A DNA stretch of 64,000 bases from Pseudalkalibacillus salsuginis (GCF_021646685.1 NZ_JAKJHW010000004.1:186001-250000); one strand, 5' to 3'. Positions 48,187 through 56,885 are shown, numbered from the stretch's first letter. Notes: generated by a model not told the origin, from the letters alone. Translations and numbers: made by a program.

Positions 48187-48516
48187 CAACGATTAGTTGC
48201 TTGATCCGTAAAGGATTGAGGGAGTTTACTATGGGTTTCCCATGCTAGTGATAGCATGTTTAAAAAACCTTGTGAACCTTATTGCCTAAGGGTGTGGCAT
48301 TTTAATGCTGCTAACGGTGAAGCCCTCCAATAGATGGGTAATACCGTGCCAAGCCTATTATAGGAAGGTGTAGAGACTACCGAAAAGGGCTCTCCGAAGA
48401 GTTAACTTAGTAGGGTACGGCAGAAGATAGGCTACTGCTGGAAGTGCAAGGCTCTCAGGTAAGATTGAGATGAAGAGATAGTCCACACTATAGAGATGGA
48501 AAATCTATAGAGAATG
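48187..48516 (+). ncRNA. Group I self-splicing intron in recA (330 nt, no ORF)
   Basis: The break sits between codons AAT and CCA. P1: exon end GGAAAT (48181-48186) pairs with guide GTTTCC (48235-48240), with the required U-G at the splice site. P10: TGG (48232-48234), directly 5' of the guide, pairs with CCA (48517-48519). P2: CATGCT/AGCATG (48241-48246, 48253-48258). P4: ACGGT (48313-48317) with ACCGT (48343-48347), within P- and Q-like segments. P7: GACTA (48375-48379) with TAGTC (48479-48483), inside R (AGAGACTA) and S (AAGAGATAGTCC) motifs. The intron ends in G at 48516. No homing endonuclease fits in 330 nt. Group I introns in recA are known from B. anthracis and relatives. Confidence 0.95.
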
Positions 48517-48945
48517 CCAGAAACAACTCCTGGGGGACGTGCCCTCAAATTCTATTCTTCTGTACGTCTAGAAGTACGTAGAGCAGAAACCTTGAAGCAA
48601 GGCAACGACATGGTCGGAAACAAGACACGTATCAAAGTCGTCAAAAACAAGGTTGCGCCTCCGTTCAAAACAGCAGAAGTAGATATCATGTACGGCGAAG
48701 GGATTTCAAGACAGGGTGAAATCCTCGATATCGGGTCTGAAATCGATGTGGTACAGAAGAGTGGGGCTTGGTACTCCTTCAATGGCGACAGGCTCGGTCA
48801 AGGACGCGAGAACGCAAAGCAATTCTTGAAGGAAAACGAAGCGATCGGAAATGAAATCTATCAACAGATCCGCTCTTATTATCAATTGAACACTGAAACG
48901 GCTGCAGCCAAAGAAGACGCAGGAGAGCAAGATTCTCTAGTATAA
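48517..48945 (+). CDS. recA: RecA recombinase, 3' exon (residues 204-345)
   Basis: Begins [24 protein letters not shown], the conserved second half of loop L2 and following strand, and continues through [22 protein letters not shown] and [11 protein letters not shown] into an acidic C-terminal tail. An ATG three bases upstream (48514-48516) falls in the intron and has no ribosome binding site, so this part is made only as the continuation of exon 1. A terminator follows within 15 bases. Confidence 0.96.
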   Translation, partial: PETTPGGRALKFYSSVRLEVRRAETLKQGNDMVGNKTRIKVVKNKVAPPFKTAEVDIMYGEGISRQGEILDIGSEIDVVQKSGAWYSFNGDRLGQGRENAKQFLKENEAIGNEIYQQIRSYYQLNTETAAAKEDAGEQDSLV

Positions 48946-48958
48946 TATATTTTGATGC

Positions 48959-48996
48959 AAGATGATCCGTTGATCGAATTCCGGGTCATCTTTTTT
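48959..48996 (+). terminator. Rho-independent terminator after recA
   Basis: 11-position stem (48959-48969 with 48982-48992, one G-U), 12-base loop, T-run TTTTTT. Confidence 0.8.
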
Positions 48997-49064
48997 ATGC
49001 TGTGAGCTCGTCATAAAGGACATAATACGTTTTTCCTGCCAAGTAAACTCTGTATTGTAAGCTC

Positions 49065-49093
49065 TTGACATTAAAAATAGACAACTATACAAT
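49065..49093 (+). promoter_or_regulatory. Sigma-A promoter of rny
   Basis: TTGACA (49065-49070), 17-base spacer, TACAAT (49088-49093): near-consensus. The 5' leader of about 120 bases is A/T-rich, with an ATTGTT/AACAAT palindrome near 49125-49138. Confidence 0.8.
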
Positions 49094-49220
49094 TGATGTA
49101 TATTGTTTGATTACTTTTACAATTGTTAAACAATGAAACAGCTGTATGTGAATAGCTAGCTTGATGAAAAACTATTCAATTTTACAACCAACAATTAGAT
49201 AGCAAGAGGAGGTGAAAGGT

Positions 49221-50789
49221 ATGTATATAGAATTTATCGTCCTCATCTCCATTTTGCTTGTCTCTGCAATCGTATTTGCAGTTGTTGGATATCTTGTTCG
49301 TAAATCAATTGCTGAAGCGAAAATTTCTAGTGCCGAGCATGCGGCAAAACAGATTATCGAAGATGGAAAACGAGAAGCTGAAGCTAGCAAAAAAGAGGCT
49401 TTGCTTGAAGCGAAAGATGAGATTCATCAGCAACGGGTAGAAGCCGAAAATGAAATTCGCGAACGCAGATCAGAACTTCAAAAACAAGAACATCGATTGG
49501 TACAAAAAGAAGAGGTCCTTGACCGCAAAAGTGAAACCTTAGATAAGAAAGAGGAATCATTAGAAAAAAGGGAGGATACTCTCACCAAAAAACAACAACA
49601 AATTGAAGAGATGGAAAGCAAAGTGGAGCAGGTGTTGCAGCAACAGCAACAGGAACTCGAACGTCTGTCTGGAGTTTCACGCGATGAAGCGAAGCAGTTA
49701 ATCATGGATCAAGCCCAGTCGGAAATCGGCCATGAGCTTGCAGCTATGATTAAGGATCGTGAAAACCGCGCGAAGGAAGAAGCAGACAAGAAGGCGAAGG
49801 AGATTTTATCCTTAGCCATCCAACGTTGTGCTGCTGACCATGTAGCGGAAACGACTGTTTCTGTTGTCAATCTGCCGAACGATGAGATGAAAGGTAGAAT
49901 CATCGGGCGTGAAGGACGTAATATACGTACCCTTGAAACATTGACGGGGATCGATCTGATAATCGATGATACACCTGAAGCGGTCATTCTTTCGGGATTT
50001 GACCCGATCAGGAGAGAAATTGCAAGAATTGCTCTTGATAAACTCGTTTCTGATGGAAGGATCCATCCAGCCCGTATTGAAGAGATGGTGGATAAATCCA
50101 GAAGGGAAGTTGATGAGTATATCAGGGAAATCGGTGAACAGACTACCTTTGAAATCGGAGTGCATGGCTTGCATCCTGACTTGATCAAAGTATTAGGTCG
50201 CTTGAAGTACCGTACAAGTTACGGTCAGAATGTACTCAAACATTCAATGGAGGTCGCACACTTGACCGGCTTGATGGCTGCAGAACTTGGGGAAGACGTC
50301 ACAGTGGCTCGCAGGGCTGGACTGCTTCATGATATCGGTAAAGCAATCGATCACGAAGTGGAAGGAAGCCACGTTGAAATTGGAGTTGAACTTGCTCAGA
50401 AATACAAGGAACATCCGATTGTCATCAACAGTATCGCTTCACACCATGGAGATACTGAACCAACGTCAATCATTGCAGTCCTTGTCGCTGCTGCAGATGC
50501 TTTATCTGCTGCTAGACCTGGTGCTCGGAGAGAAACACTTGAGACATATATCAAAAGGCTTGAGAAGCTTGAAGAGATTTCCGAATCCTTCGATGGGGTC
50601 GAAAAATCATTTGCAATCCAAGCTGGACGTGAAATCCGGATCATGGTACGACCTGACATGGTGGATGATGTTGCGTCCCACCGTTTGGCTCGTGACATCA
50701 CCAAGAAAATTGAAGATGAACTCGATTATCCTGGCCATATTAAAGTTACAGTCATTCGAGAGACAAGAGCAGTTGAATATGCGAAATAA
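49221..50789 (+). CDS. rny: Ribonuclease Y
   Basis: RNase Y is the membrane-anchored endoribonuclease that starts mRNA decay in Firmicutes. The 522-residue protein has an N-terminal transmembrane helix (about 4-24), a long charged coiled coil (30-180), a KH domain ([28 protein letters not shown] split over about 215-245) and an HD domain with [12 protein letters not shown] (about 366-377). The ATG at 49221 follows AGAGGAGGTG; a GTG three codons upstream is inside that site. pbpX, present before rny in B. subtilis, is absent. RicA, encoded later in this window, is part of the complex that guides RNase Y. Confidence 0.97.
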   Translation: MYIEFIVLISILLVSAIVFAVVGYLVRKSIAEAKISSAEHAAKQIIEDGKREAEASKKEALLEAKDEIHQQRVEAENEIRERRSELQKQEHRLVQKEEVLDRKSETLDKKEESLEKREDTLTKKQQQIEEMESKVEQVLQQQQQELERLSGVSRDEAKQLIMDQAQSEIGHELAAMIKDRENRAKEEADKKAKEILSLAIQRCAADHVAETTVSVVNLPNDEMKGRIIGREGRNIRTLETLTGIDLIIDDTPEAVILSGFDPIRREIARIALDKLVSDGRIHPARIEEMVDKSRREVDEYIREIGEQTTFEIGVHGLHPDLIKVLGRLKYRTSYGQNVLKHSMEVAHLTGLMAAELGEDVTVARRAGLLHDIGKAIDHEVEGSHVEIGVELAQKYKEHPIVINSIASHHGDTEPTSIIAVLVAAADALSAARPGARRETLETYIKRLEKLEEISESFDGVEKSFAIQAGREIRIMVRPDMVDDVASHRLARDITKKIEDELDYPGHIKVTVIRETRAVEYAK

Positions 50790-50818
50790 AGCGGCGTAAC
50801 ACGCCGCTTTATTTTTTT
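50788..50818 (+). terminator. Rho-independent terminator after rny
   Basis: Perfect 9-bp stem AAAGCGGCG/CGCCGCTTT (50788-50796, 50802-50810), 5-base loop, then ATTTTTTTT. Confidence 0.9.
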
Positions 50819-50856
50819 TCATAAGATGAGATAATATATAATTTTGGTTGTGTGTA

Positions 50857-51030
50857 TCCAGCTCCATCGCCTAACCATTTGGATCACTTCAGCCTTCCTG
50901 CGGTGGTCGACACATTGATTAACATCAAGTGTGGGGAGCCCACACAGAACCAAACTTTGTTTGGTTCGAGCCTCCTCGTCGGACTTCCAGTGACCTTCAT
51001 GGTTGAGCAGGGCGATTCCGCTTTTCTTTG
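50857..51030 (+). repeat. Single copy of the 118-bp repeat family, long subtype
   Basis: Same flanks as the array at 39001 (TCCAGCTCCATCGCC... to ...TTCCGCTTTTCTTTG), but with about 60 extra bases after CCTGCGGTGG. The insert holds two hairpins: CACATTGAT/ATCAAGTGTG and GAACCAAAC/GTTTGGTTC. It fills most of the 336-base gap between rny and ymdB. Confidence 0.85.
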
Positions 51031-51125
51031 ATTGGACACTGTTCGCATAAAATGGCATAGTTATGGGAAGAAGCAGAATAGGTGAAAATTATAGATATAC
51101 TTACATAGATAGGGGTAAAAACAAT

Positions 51126-51920
51126 ATGAGAATTTTATTTATTGGTGATATTGTCGGGTCGCCTGGAAGGTCGATGGTTGAAACGTATCTCCCAAAATTG
51201 AAAAGTAAATATCAACCTACGTTGACTATTATCAACGGCGAAAACGCTGCACATGGACGTGGGATAACGGAAAAGATCACCAAAAACTTGAAGCAATGGG
51301 GTGCTCATGCGATCACTATGGGAAACCATACTTGGGACAACAAGGAGATCTTTACATTTATTGATGATGTTCCCCAGATGGTCCGTCCCGCAAATTTTCC
51401 AGAAGGTACACCTGGCAAGGGGTACACATTTGTAAAAATCAATGAGATTGAGGTAGCTGTCATAAATCTTCAAGGGCGTACATTCATGCCGCCTCTGGAT
51501 TGTCCTTTCCGAAAAGCAGATGAGATTCTTGAAATAGTGAAGAATAGAACACCTTTCATATTTGTTGATTTCCATGCAGAGGCGACAAGTGAGAAGCAAG
51601 CGCTAGCATGGTATCTAGACGGTAGGGTGTCCGCATTAGTAGGGACACATACACACGTGCAAACTTCTGATAATCGTGTTCTCCCTGGAGGTACAGCTTA
51701 TATTTCTGATGCTGGGATGACTGGTCCTTATGATGGAATTCTCGGGATGAGCAAGGAAGCGGTACTCAAAAAATTCCTGACAAATTTACCAGTTAGGTTT
51801 GAAGTGGAAAATGGTCGGGAACAGTTAAGTGGAGTCATAATCGATCTTGATCGGGTAACTGGACTAGCCAAATCGATTAAACGAATCCAGATCAACGATG
51901 ATCATCCTTTCACGGAATAG
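51126..51920 (+). CDS. ymdB: 2',3'-cyclic/3',5'-cAMP phosphodiesterase YmdB
   Basis: A 264-residue calcineurin-like metallophosphoesterase required in B. subtilis for biofilm switching and reported to interact with RNase Y. Metal-binding motifs: GDIVGSPGR (about 6-14), NGENAAHGRG (about 38-47), GNHTWDN (about 66-72), and GTHTHVQTSD (about 176-185). The ATG at 51126 gives the family start MRILFIGDIVG; an in-frame ATG 21 codons upstream lacks homology. Its place after rny and before spoVS is conserved. Confidence 0.95.
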   Translation: MRILFIGDIVGSPGRSMVETYLPKLKSKYQPTLTIINGENAAHGRGITEKITKNLKQWGAHAITMGNHTWDNKEIFTFIDDVPQMVRPANFPEGTPGKGYTFVKINEIEVAVINLQGRTFMPPLDCPFRKADEILEIVKNRTPFIFVDFHAEATSEKQALAWYLDGRVSALVGTHTHVQTSDNRVLPGGTAYISDAGMTGPYDGILGMSKEAVLKKFLTNLPVRFEVENGREQLSGVIIDLDRVTGLAKSIKRIQINDDHPFTE

Positions 51921-51940
51921 TCTTCGCGAGGTTATGATTT

Positions 51941-51969
51941 AGAGGAATACAAGCTCACATCGTGAATAT
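51941..51969 (+). promoter_or_regulatory. Sigma-H-like promoter of spoVS
   Basis: AGAGGAATA (51941-51949) fits the -35 pattern RnAGGAwww; 11 bases later CGTGAATAT (51961-51969) fits RnnGAATww with one mismatch at the first base. spoVS is sigma-H dependent in B. subtilis. The start codon is 38 bases downstream. Confidence 0.6.
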
Positions 51970-52007
51970 AGTAAAAGTGGTAGGATATCAATAAGGAGGT
52001 ACAAATC

Positions 52008-52268
52008 ATGGAAATATTAAAAGTTTCAGCAAAGTCCAATCCAAATTCTGTAGCTGGCGCGTTAGCTGGAGTCCTCCGTGAACGAGGTGCAGCCGAAATA
52101 CAGGCAATCGGCGCTGGCGCTTTGAATCAAGCTGTGAAAGCAGTAGCTATTGCACGAGGATTTGTAGCACCTAGTGGAGTTGACCTCATTTGTATCCCTG
52201 CATTTACAGATATCTTGATTGAAGGAGAAGAAAGAACCGCCATCAAGTTGATTATTGAACCAAGATAA
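52008..52268 (+). CDS. spoVS: Stage V sporulation protein S
   Basis: An 86-residue Alba-fold protein, nearly invariant in spore formers (MEILKVSAKSNPNSVAGALA, AIGAGALNQAVKAVAIARG, KLIIEPR). Loss in B. subtilis blocks spore coat and core maturation at stage V; nucleic-acid binding is presumed from the fold. AAGGAGG precedes the ATG, and a strong terminator follows, so it is a single-gene unit. Confidence 0.98.
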   Translation: MEILKVSAKSNPNSVAGALAGVLRERGAAEIQAIGAGALNQAVKAVAIARGFVAPSGVDLICIPAFTDILIEGEERTAIKLIIEPR

Positions 52269-52281
52269 TGATGTGTGTAAG

Positions 52282-52316
52282 CCTGTTTGTTCATTTGAGC
52301 AAGCAGGTTTTTATTT
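52282..52316 (+). terminator. Rho-independent terminator after spoVS
   Basis: 11-bp stem (52282-52292 with 52297-52307, two G-U), ATTT loop, TTTTTATTTT tail. Confidence 0.88.
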
Positions 52317-52355
52317 TGGAGTTGTTATCTAAAGGTTAATGGTGAATACTTGAAA

Positions 52356-52480
52356 TTCGCGAGACTCCTATCGGAAAAACGAACAAGAAGAGACCCCACA
52401 GCGACCTACAATTTAAGGATCTTCGACTAAAGTCTACCACGTCCTGTGGGGAACGTTAAAGCCAGCATATCCTGTGAAGA
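52356..52480 (+). repeat. Degenerate Bacillaceae repeat (CGCGAGACTCC...CCTGTG type)
   Basis: Reads CGCGAGACTCCTATCGGAAA...AGAAGAGACCCCACAG...CTGTGGGG...AGCATATCCTGTG; CCCCACAG (52394-52401) and CTGTGGGG (52444-52451) are inverted. This matches, with decay, a repeat common in Bacillaceae intergenic DNA. Confidence 0.55.
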
Positions 52481-52517
52481 ATTAGACTAAGCCTGTAAAA
52501 AAGGCTGAGAAGTGATG

Positions 52518-52690
52518 TCCAGCTCCATCGCCAAACCACTTGGATCACTAGCGGCGACATTGATTTACATCTATTGTATGAGACCACACAGAACCGAAAG
52601 TTGTTTGGTTCGTTTGGTTCGAGCTTCCTCGTCAGTCTTTTAGTGGCCTTGGTGACCACCACTTCCGCTTTTATTTAGCCCGCGGAAGGG
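52518..52690 (+). repeat. Single copy of the 118-bp repeat family, long subtype
   Basis: TCCAGCTCCATCGCCAAACC start, the ACATTGAT/ATCtATTGT and GAACC/GGTTC insert, and a TTCCGCTTTTATTTAGCCCG end. The TTCGTTTGG segment is duplicated in this copy. Confidence 0.75.
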
Positions 52691-52898
52691 AGTGAATTTC
52701 ACAACTATCCAACAATGGAATATAACAGATTGGGCTAGCATAGAAGTTAAGCTATTTTAAGTATATCATTATATGTAGTAGGAACCCTGTCCAAAATGGA
52801 ATGAAGGAACATACTTCGCACCTGATCAGGGGATTTGACCAGGTTATTTATCGGTTCTTGGATAGGTTCATAACTTACTGTAGAGAGGGGGGTCTTAA
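52691..52898 (+). other. Spacer before the dipeptidase gene
   Basis: A/T-rich, no gene. A weak ACCTG/CAGGT pairing near 52820-52845 is all I can see; no convincing promoter. Confidence 0.35.
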
Positions 52899-53822
52899 AT
52901 GCAAGTATTCGATGCTCATTGTGATGCTTTATTGAAGCTATGGCGGGATTCCGCTTTAACATTTGACGATACTGAATACCTCCAAGTCTCTTATCCTGGT
53001 TTGAAAGCTGCAGGGGGGAAGGTGCAGTGTTTTGCTGTCTATGTTCCAGATGATATTTTCGGAGACGCAAGATTCCAAGCAGCCATTGAAATGATCGATA
53101 TATTCTATGAAAAAATCCTAAAACCCTATCCAGATCTAAAGGTGATCCAAACGAAAGAAGATATCGACTTTCTAAGTGAAGGGGATATCGGTGTCATGCT
53201 TACCTTGGAAGGGTGCGGACCGATTGCGAATGATTTATCCAGATTAAGGACATTGATCCAGCTTGGTGTGCGTTCTGTCGGGCTCACTTGGAATTTTGCC
53301 AACGACCTCGCGGACGGTGTACTCGAAAAAAGACAAGCTGGTTTATCCAACTTAGGAAAAGAAGCTGTGAGATTTTTAAATGAAAATAAAATCTGGACAG
53401 ATGTCTCTCACTTAAGTGAAGCGGGATTTTGGGATGTGATGGAATTGACTGACCATGTCATCGCTTCCCATTCAAACGTGAAGAGATTGTGCAACCACCC
53501 AAGGAATCTCAATGATCGGCAAATCAAAGCATTGATTGAAAAAGATGCGGTGATGGGGATTACATTCGTCCCTTATTTCCTCAATAAGCGATCTCCAGTC
53601 CGGATAACTGAAATCCTAAAGCATATCGATCATGTCGCTTCCCTGGGCGGAGTCTACAATATCGGTTTCGGTTCTGACTTCGATGGAATTTCAGAAACAG
53701 TGATCGGACTGGATTCCTATTTCGGTTATGATCGATTACGAAACGAATTGCACAAACACTTTTCAGAAGAATATGTAAAAGGCTTTTGCTTTGATAATTT
53801 CTATAAAAGAATAAATTTTTAG
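52899..53822 (+). CDS. Membrane-dipeptidase family (M19) dipeptidase
   Basis: A 307-residue renal-dipeptidase-like zinc hydrolase. The DAHCD (D-x-H-x-D) metal motif is at residues 4-8, the bridging Glu in MLTLEGCGPI (about 105), SHSNVKRLCNHPRN contains the next His ligands, and GFGSDFDGI (about 255-263) is the family C-terminal motif. There is no signal peptide, so it is probably cytoplasmic, cleaving dipeptides, perhaps with D-residues. GAGAGGGGGG precedes the ATG. It stands alone between repeat-rich DNA and the korAB promoter. Confidence 0.9.
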   Translation: MQVFDAHCDALLKLWRDSALTFDDTEYLQVSYPGLKAAGGKVQCFAVYVPDDIFGDARFQAAIEMIDIFYEKILKPYPDLKVIQTKEDIDFLSEGDIGVMLTLEGCGPIANDLSRLRTLIQLGVRSVGLTWNFANDLADGVLEKRQAGLSNLGKEAVRFLNENKIWTDVSHLSEAGFWDVMELTDHVIASHSNVKRLCNHPRNLNDRQIKALIEKDAVMGITFVPYFLNKRSPVRITEILKHIDHVASLGGVYNIGFGSDFDGISETVIGLDSYFGYDRLRNELHKHFSEEYVKGFCFDNFYKRINF

Positions 53823-53872
53823 ATTTAGATACAATAGATGACTGAATATAGGAAATTTTCCTAAGAGAATAC

Positions 53873-53901
53873 TTGCATTTTTATAGTGTTAGGTCTATTA
53901 T
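53873..53901 (+). promoter_or_regulatory. Sigma-A promoter of korAB
   Basis: TTGCAT (53873-53878), 17-base spacer, TATTAT (53896-53901), about 120 bases before korA. Confidence 0.55.
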
Positions 53902-54022
53902 TGTAGACGTTATAAATCATTTTTCTTCCTTAACCAAAGGGTTTTCTGACTCGGATGGTTCGGATGAAAAAATAACATACAATTGAAATTTTGATTGGAA
54001 CAATAAAGGGGTGGAGTTCGAA

Positions 54023-55759
54023 ATGGTAGATCAACTTTCATGGAAAGTTGGCGGACAACAGGGTGAAGGAATCGACAGCACTGGTGAAGTTTTTTCACTT
54101 GCTCAAAACCGATTAGGTTATTATCTCTATACATACCGTCACTTTTCTTCTCGTATTAAGGGAGGGCACACGAATAACAAAATCCGTGTTTCCACAAAGG
54201 AAATAGGTGCGGTTTCGGATGACTTGGATATCTTGGTGGCATTCGATCAGGAAACGATCGATGTAAACTACCACGAGTTGCACGAAGAAGGATTGATCAT
54301 TGCAGACGCAAAGTTCAACCCGACTGCTCCAGAGGACTGTAAAGCAAAGTTGTATGCGGTTCCTTTTACCGAAATTGCGAATGAATTAGGGACCTCATTA
54401 ATGAAGAACATGGTTGCAATTGGTGCGACAAGTGCGATACTTGGCCAATCGACAGAAGATTACCGTGAAATCGTTCAAGAAGTTTATGGTCGTAAAGGTG
54501 AAAAAGTGGTCGAGAAGAATATGGAGGCACTCCGTCAAGGTGCTGAGTATTTCAACGAGCAAGCAGGCGGTCCGATTGAGCGTCTTCAGCTGGAAAAAGC
54601 TGATGGTAAAAAGCGTATGTTCATAATCGGGAACGATGCAATATCCCTCGGTTTCTTAGTCGGTGGTGTACGTTTCATGTCTGCTTACCCGATTACCCCA
54701 GCATCTGAAATCATGGAATACATGATCAAACACCTTCCTAAGTATGGCGGAACCGTCATCCAGACAGAGGATGAAATTGCAGCAGCGACGATGGCGATCG
54801 GGGCGAATTACGCAGGAGTCCGTACGATCACTGCATCTGCTGGGCCTGGTCTATCCCTTATGATGGAAGCGATCGGCCTTTCAGGTATCACTGAAACTCC
54901 ACTCGTAATTGTTGATACCCAACGTGGCGGTCCTTCTACGGGATTACCGACAAAACAAGAGCAATCTGATTTGATGGCGATGATCTATGGTACACATGGC
55001 GAGATTCCGAAAGTGGTTATCGCACCAAGTACTGCAGAAGAAGCGTTCTATGATGCTGTAGAAGCTTTGAACATTGCCGAGGAATATCAATGTCCTGTCA
55101 TCGTGTTGTCAGACTTGCAGCTTTCATTAGGTAAGCAAACAGTCCAACCGCTTGATTACAGCAAGACAGAGATCCGCCGTGGGAAGCTCCAGGGTGATGA
55201 ATTACCTGAGCTTGAAGCGAAAGAATACTTCAAACGTTATGAAGTGACTGAAGATGGGATTTCCCCTCGTGTCCTGCCTGGTACGAAGAATGGAATTTAC
55301 CATGTGACAGGGGTGGAGCATGACCAAACGGGTAAACCATCTGAAGTAGCAGCTAACCGCCAGGATCAGATGGACAAACGGAACAGGAAACTTCAAAATT
55401 TGAAGTTCAAAAACCCAATATTCAAAAATGATAAGCATGATGAGGCTGATGTCCTTGTCGTCGGTTTCAATTCAACCCGCGGAGCGATTGAAGAAATGAT
55501 GCCGCGTTTAGAGGACGACGGAATCAAAGTCAATCACGCACACGTACGCTTAGTGCACCCGTTCCCTGCAAAAGAAATGCAGGAAATGGTCGATTCTGCA
55601 AAGAAAGTCATCGTCGTTGAGAATAATTCAACCGGTCAACTTGCAAATATCATGAAGATGAACATTGGGAATCTTGATAAAATCAACAATGTGCTGAAAT
55701 ACAACGGGAATCCATTCCTGCCTTCAGAAATCTACACAAAATGCAAGGAGTTGTTATAG
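54023..55759 (+). CDS. korA: 2-oxoacid:ferredoxin oxidoreductase subunit alpha (gamma-alpha fusion)
   Basis: A 578-residue fused subunit of a thiamine-dependent 2-oxoacid:acceptor oxidoreductase, most likely acting on 2-oxoglutarate (KorAB) and making succinyl-CoA with reduced ferredoxin. The gamma domain (1-190) contains WKVGGQQGEGIDSTGE and FSSRIKGGHTNNKIR; the alpha domain follows with YPITPASEIMEYM (about 223-235), TEDEIAAATMAIGANYAG and GPGLSLMMEAIG. No ferredoxin cysteine motifs are present. The ATG at 54023 after AAAGGGGTGGAG is chosen over GTG at 54011, which is within that site. It is contiguous with korB. Confidence 0.9.
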   Translation: MVDQLSWKVGGQQGEGIDSTGEVFSLAQNRLGYYLYTYRHFSSRIKGGHTNNKIRVSTKEIGAVSDDLDILVAFDQETIDVNYHELHEEGLIIADAKFNPTAPEDCKAKLYAVPFTEIANELGTSLMKNMVAIGATSAILGQSTEDYREIVQEVYGRKGEKVVEKNMEALRQGAEYFNEQAGGPIERLQLEKADGKKRMFIIGNDAISLGFLVGGVRFMSAYPITPASEIMEYMIKHLPKYGGTVIQTEDEIAAATMAIGANYAGVRTITASAGPGLSLMMEAIGLSGITETPLVIVDTQRGGPSTGLPTKQEQSDLMAMIYGTHGEIPKVVIAPSTAEEAFYDAVEALNIAEEYQCPVIVLSDLQLSLGKQTVQPLDYSKTEIRRGKLQGDELPELEAKEYFKRYEVTEDGISPRVLPGTKNGIYHVTGVEHDQTGKPSEVAANRQDQMDKRNRKLQNLKFKNPIFKNDKHDEADVLVVGFNSTRGAIEEMMPRLEDDGIKVNHAHVRLVHPFPAKEMQEMVDSAKKVIVVENNSTGQLANIMKMNIGNLDKINNVLKYNGNPFLPSEIYTKCKELL

Positions 55760-56626
55760 ATGGCAACATTCAAAGATTTTCGTAACCAAGTAAAACCGAA
55801 CTGGTGCCCAGGTTGTGGAGATTTCTCTGTTCAGGCGGCAATCCAGCGCGCTGCTGCGAATATCGGCTTAGAACCAGATGATTTGGCTGTTGTTTCTGGA
55901 ATCGGATGTTCCGGACGTATTTCAGGCTATATCAATTCTTATGGATTCCATGGTATTCATGGACGATCATTGCCGATCGCCCAAGGAGTTAAAATGGCGA
56001 ATCGCGATCTGACTGTCATCGCATCCGGCGGTGATGGAGATGGATTCGCAATTGGTATGGGACATACGATCCATGCAATCCGTCGCAACATCGATGTGAC
56101 ATACATCGTCATGGACAACCAGATCTATGGTTTGACGAAGGGTCAGACATCTCCTCGTTCTGATTTCGGATTCAAAACGAAGAGTACCCCGGAAGGGTCT
56201 GTGGAATCGTCGATTTCGATCATGGAAACAGCATTGACCGCTGGAGCGACATTCGTTGCCCAAAGCTTTTCCAGTGATTTGAAAGAATTGACCTCGTTGA
56301 TTGAACAGGGGATCCAGCATAAAGGGTTCTCACTCATCAACGTGTTCAGCCCTTGTGTAACCTACAATAAGGTGAATACGTATGATTGGTTCAAAGAAAA
56401 TCTAGTCAGCTTAGCTGATATAGAGAGCTATGATTCTTCAAACCGTATGATTGCAATGCAAACATTGATGGAAAACAATGGCCTTGTCAAAGGTTTGATT
56501 TATCAGGATAAAAATAAGAAGTCATATCAAGATCTTGCCCATGGATACAGTGAAACGGCATTATCCAAAGCGGATCTAAGCATTGATGACGAACAATTTA
56601 ATGAACTTATTTCCGAGTTCATGTAA
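55760..56626 (+). CDS. korB: 2-oxoacid:ferredoxin oxidoreductase subunit beta
   Basis: The 288-residue thiamine diphosphate-binding subunit partnering KorA. CPGCGDFSVQAAIQRA (about 14-29) and GIGCSGRI carry conserved cysteines for a [4Fe-4S] cluster, and GGDGDGFAIGMGHTIHAIRR with MDNQIYGLTKGQ is the ThDP/Mg binding motif (GDG...N). Its ATG directly follows the korA stop, with AAGGAG inside korA. A strong terminator follows. Confidence 0.92.
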   Translation: MATFKDFRNQVKPNWCPGCGDFSVQAAIQRAAANIGLEPDDLAVVSGIGCSGRISGYINSYGFHGIHGRSLPIAQGVKMANRDLTVIASGGDGDGFAIGMGHTIHAIRRNIDVTYIVMDNQIYGLTKGQTSPRSDFGFKTKSTPEGSVESSISIMETALTAGATFVAQSFSSDLKELTSLIEQGIQHKGFSLINVFSPCVTYNKVNTYDWFKENLVSLADIESYDSSNRMIAMQTLMENNGLVKGLIYQDKNKKSYQDLAHGYSETALSKADLSIDDEQFNELISEFM

Positions 56627-56641
56627 CCTAACCGTTTACTA

Positions 56642-56673
56642 AAAACCTCATCTTTAACCGGATGGGGTTTTTT
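56642..56673 (+). terminator. Rho-independent terminator after korB
   Basis: 11-bp stem (56642-56652 with 56661-56671, one G-U) with 8-base loop, merging into TTTTTT. Confidence 0.88.
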
Positions 56674-56687
56674 GAATGTTGTTTTCT

Positions 56688-56774
56688 AACGCCTGCGGCA
56701 CCCCGACAGCCTCCTCTTCGGAATCTAGTTAAGCGCGGGTCGCTTCCGCTTTTGTTTAACCCGCTGAAAGCGAG
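56688..56774 (+). repeat. Truncated copy of the 118-bp repeat family
   Basis: Keeps GCCTGCGGCACC, GCCTCCTCTTCGGAATC and the GCTTCCGCTTTTGTTTAACC end, then a CCGCTGAAAGCGAG tail; the front part is missing. Confidence 0.55.
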
Positions 56775-56885
56775 TTATGTACGAAAACTTTCTTTTTGAA
56801 TAAATCAACGATAATCAAAATAAAAGTAAAAAAACGAAATATAAACAAAATAAGGTATAGTTTAAGGGGAGTAATTGCAAAATGA

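Noticed and set aside
47578-48204. recA as a frameshifted or truncated pseudogene
   Set aside because: The insertion has a complete set of group I pairings and its removal restores the frame and conserved residues exactly.
48514-48945. Independent gene starting ATG at 48514
   Set aside because: The ATG is the last three bases of the intron; there is no ribosome binding site and the product is the RecA C-terminal half.
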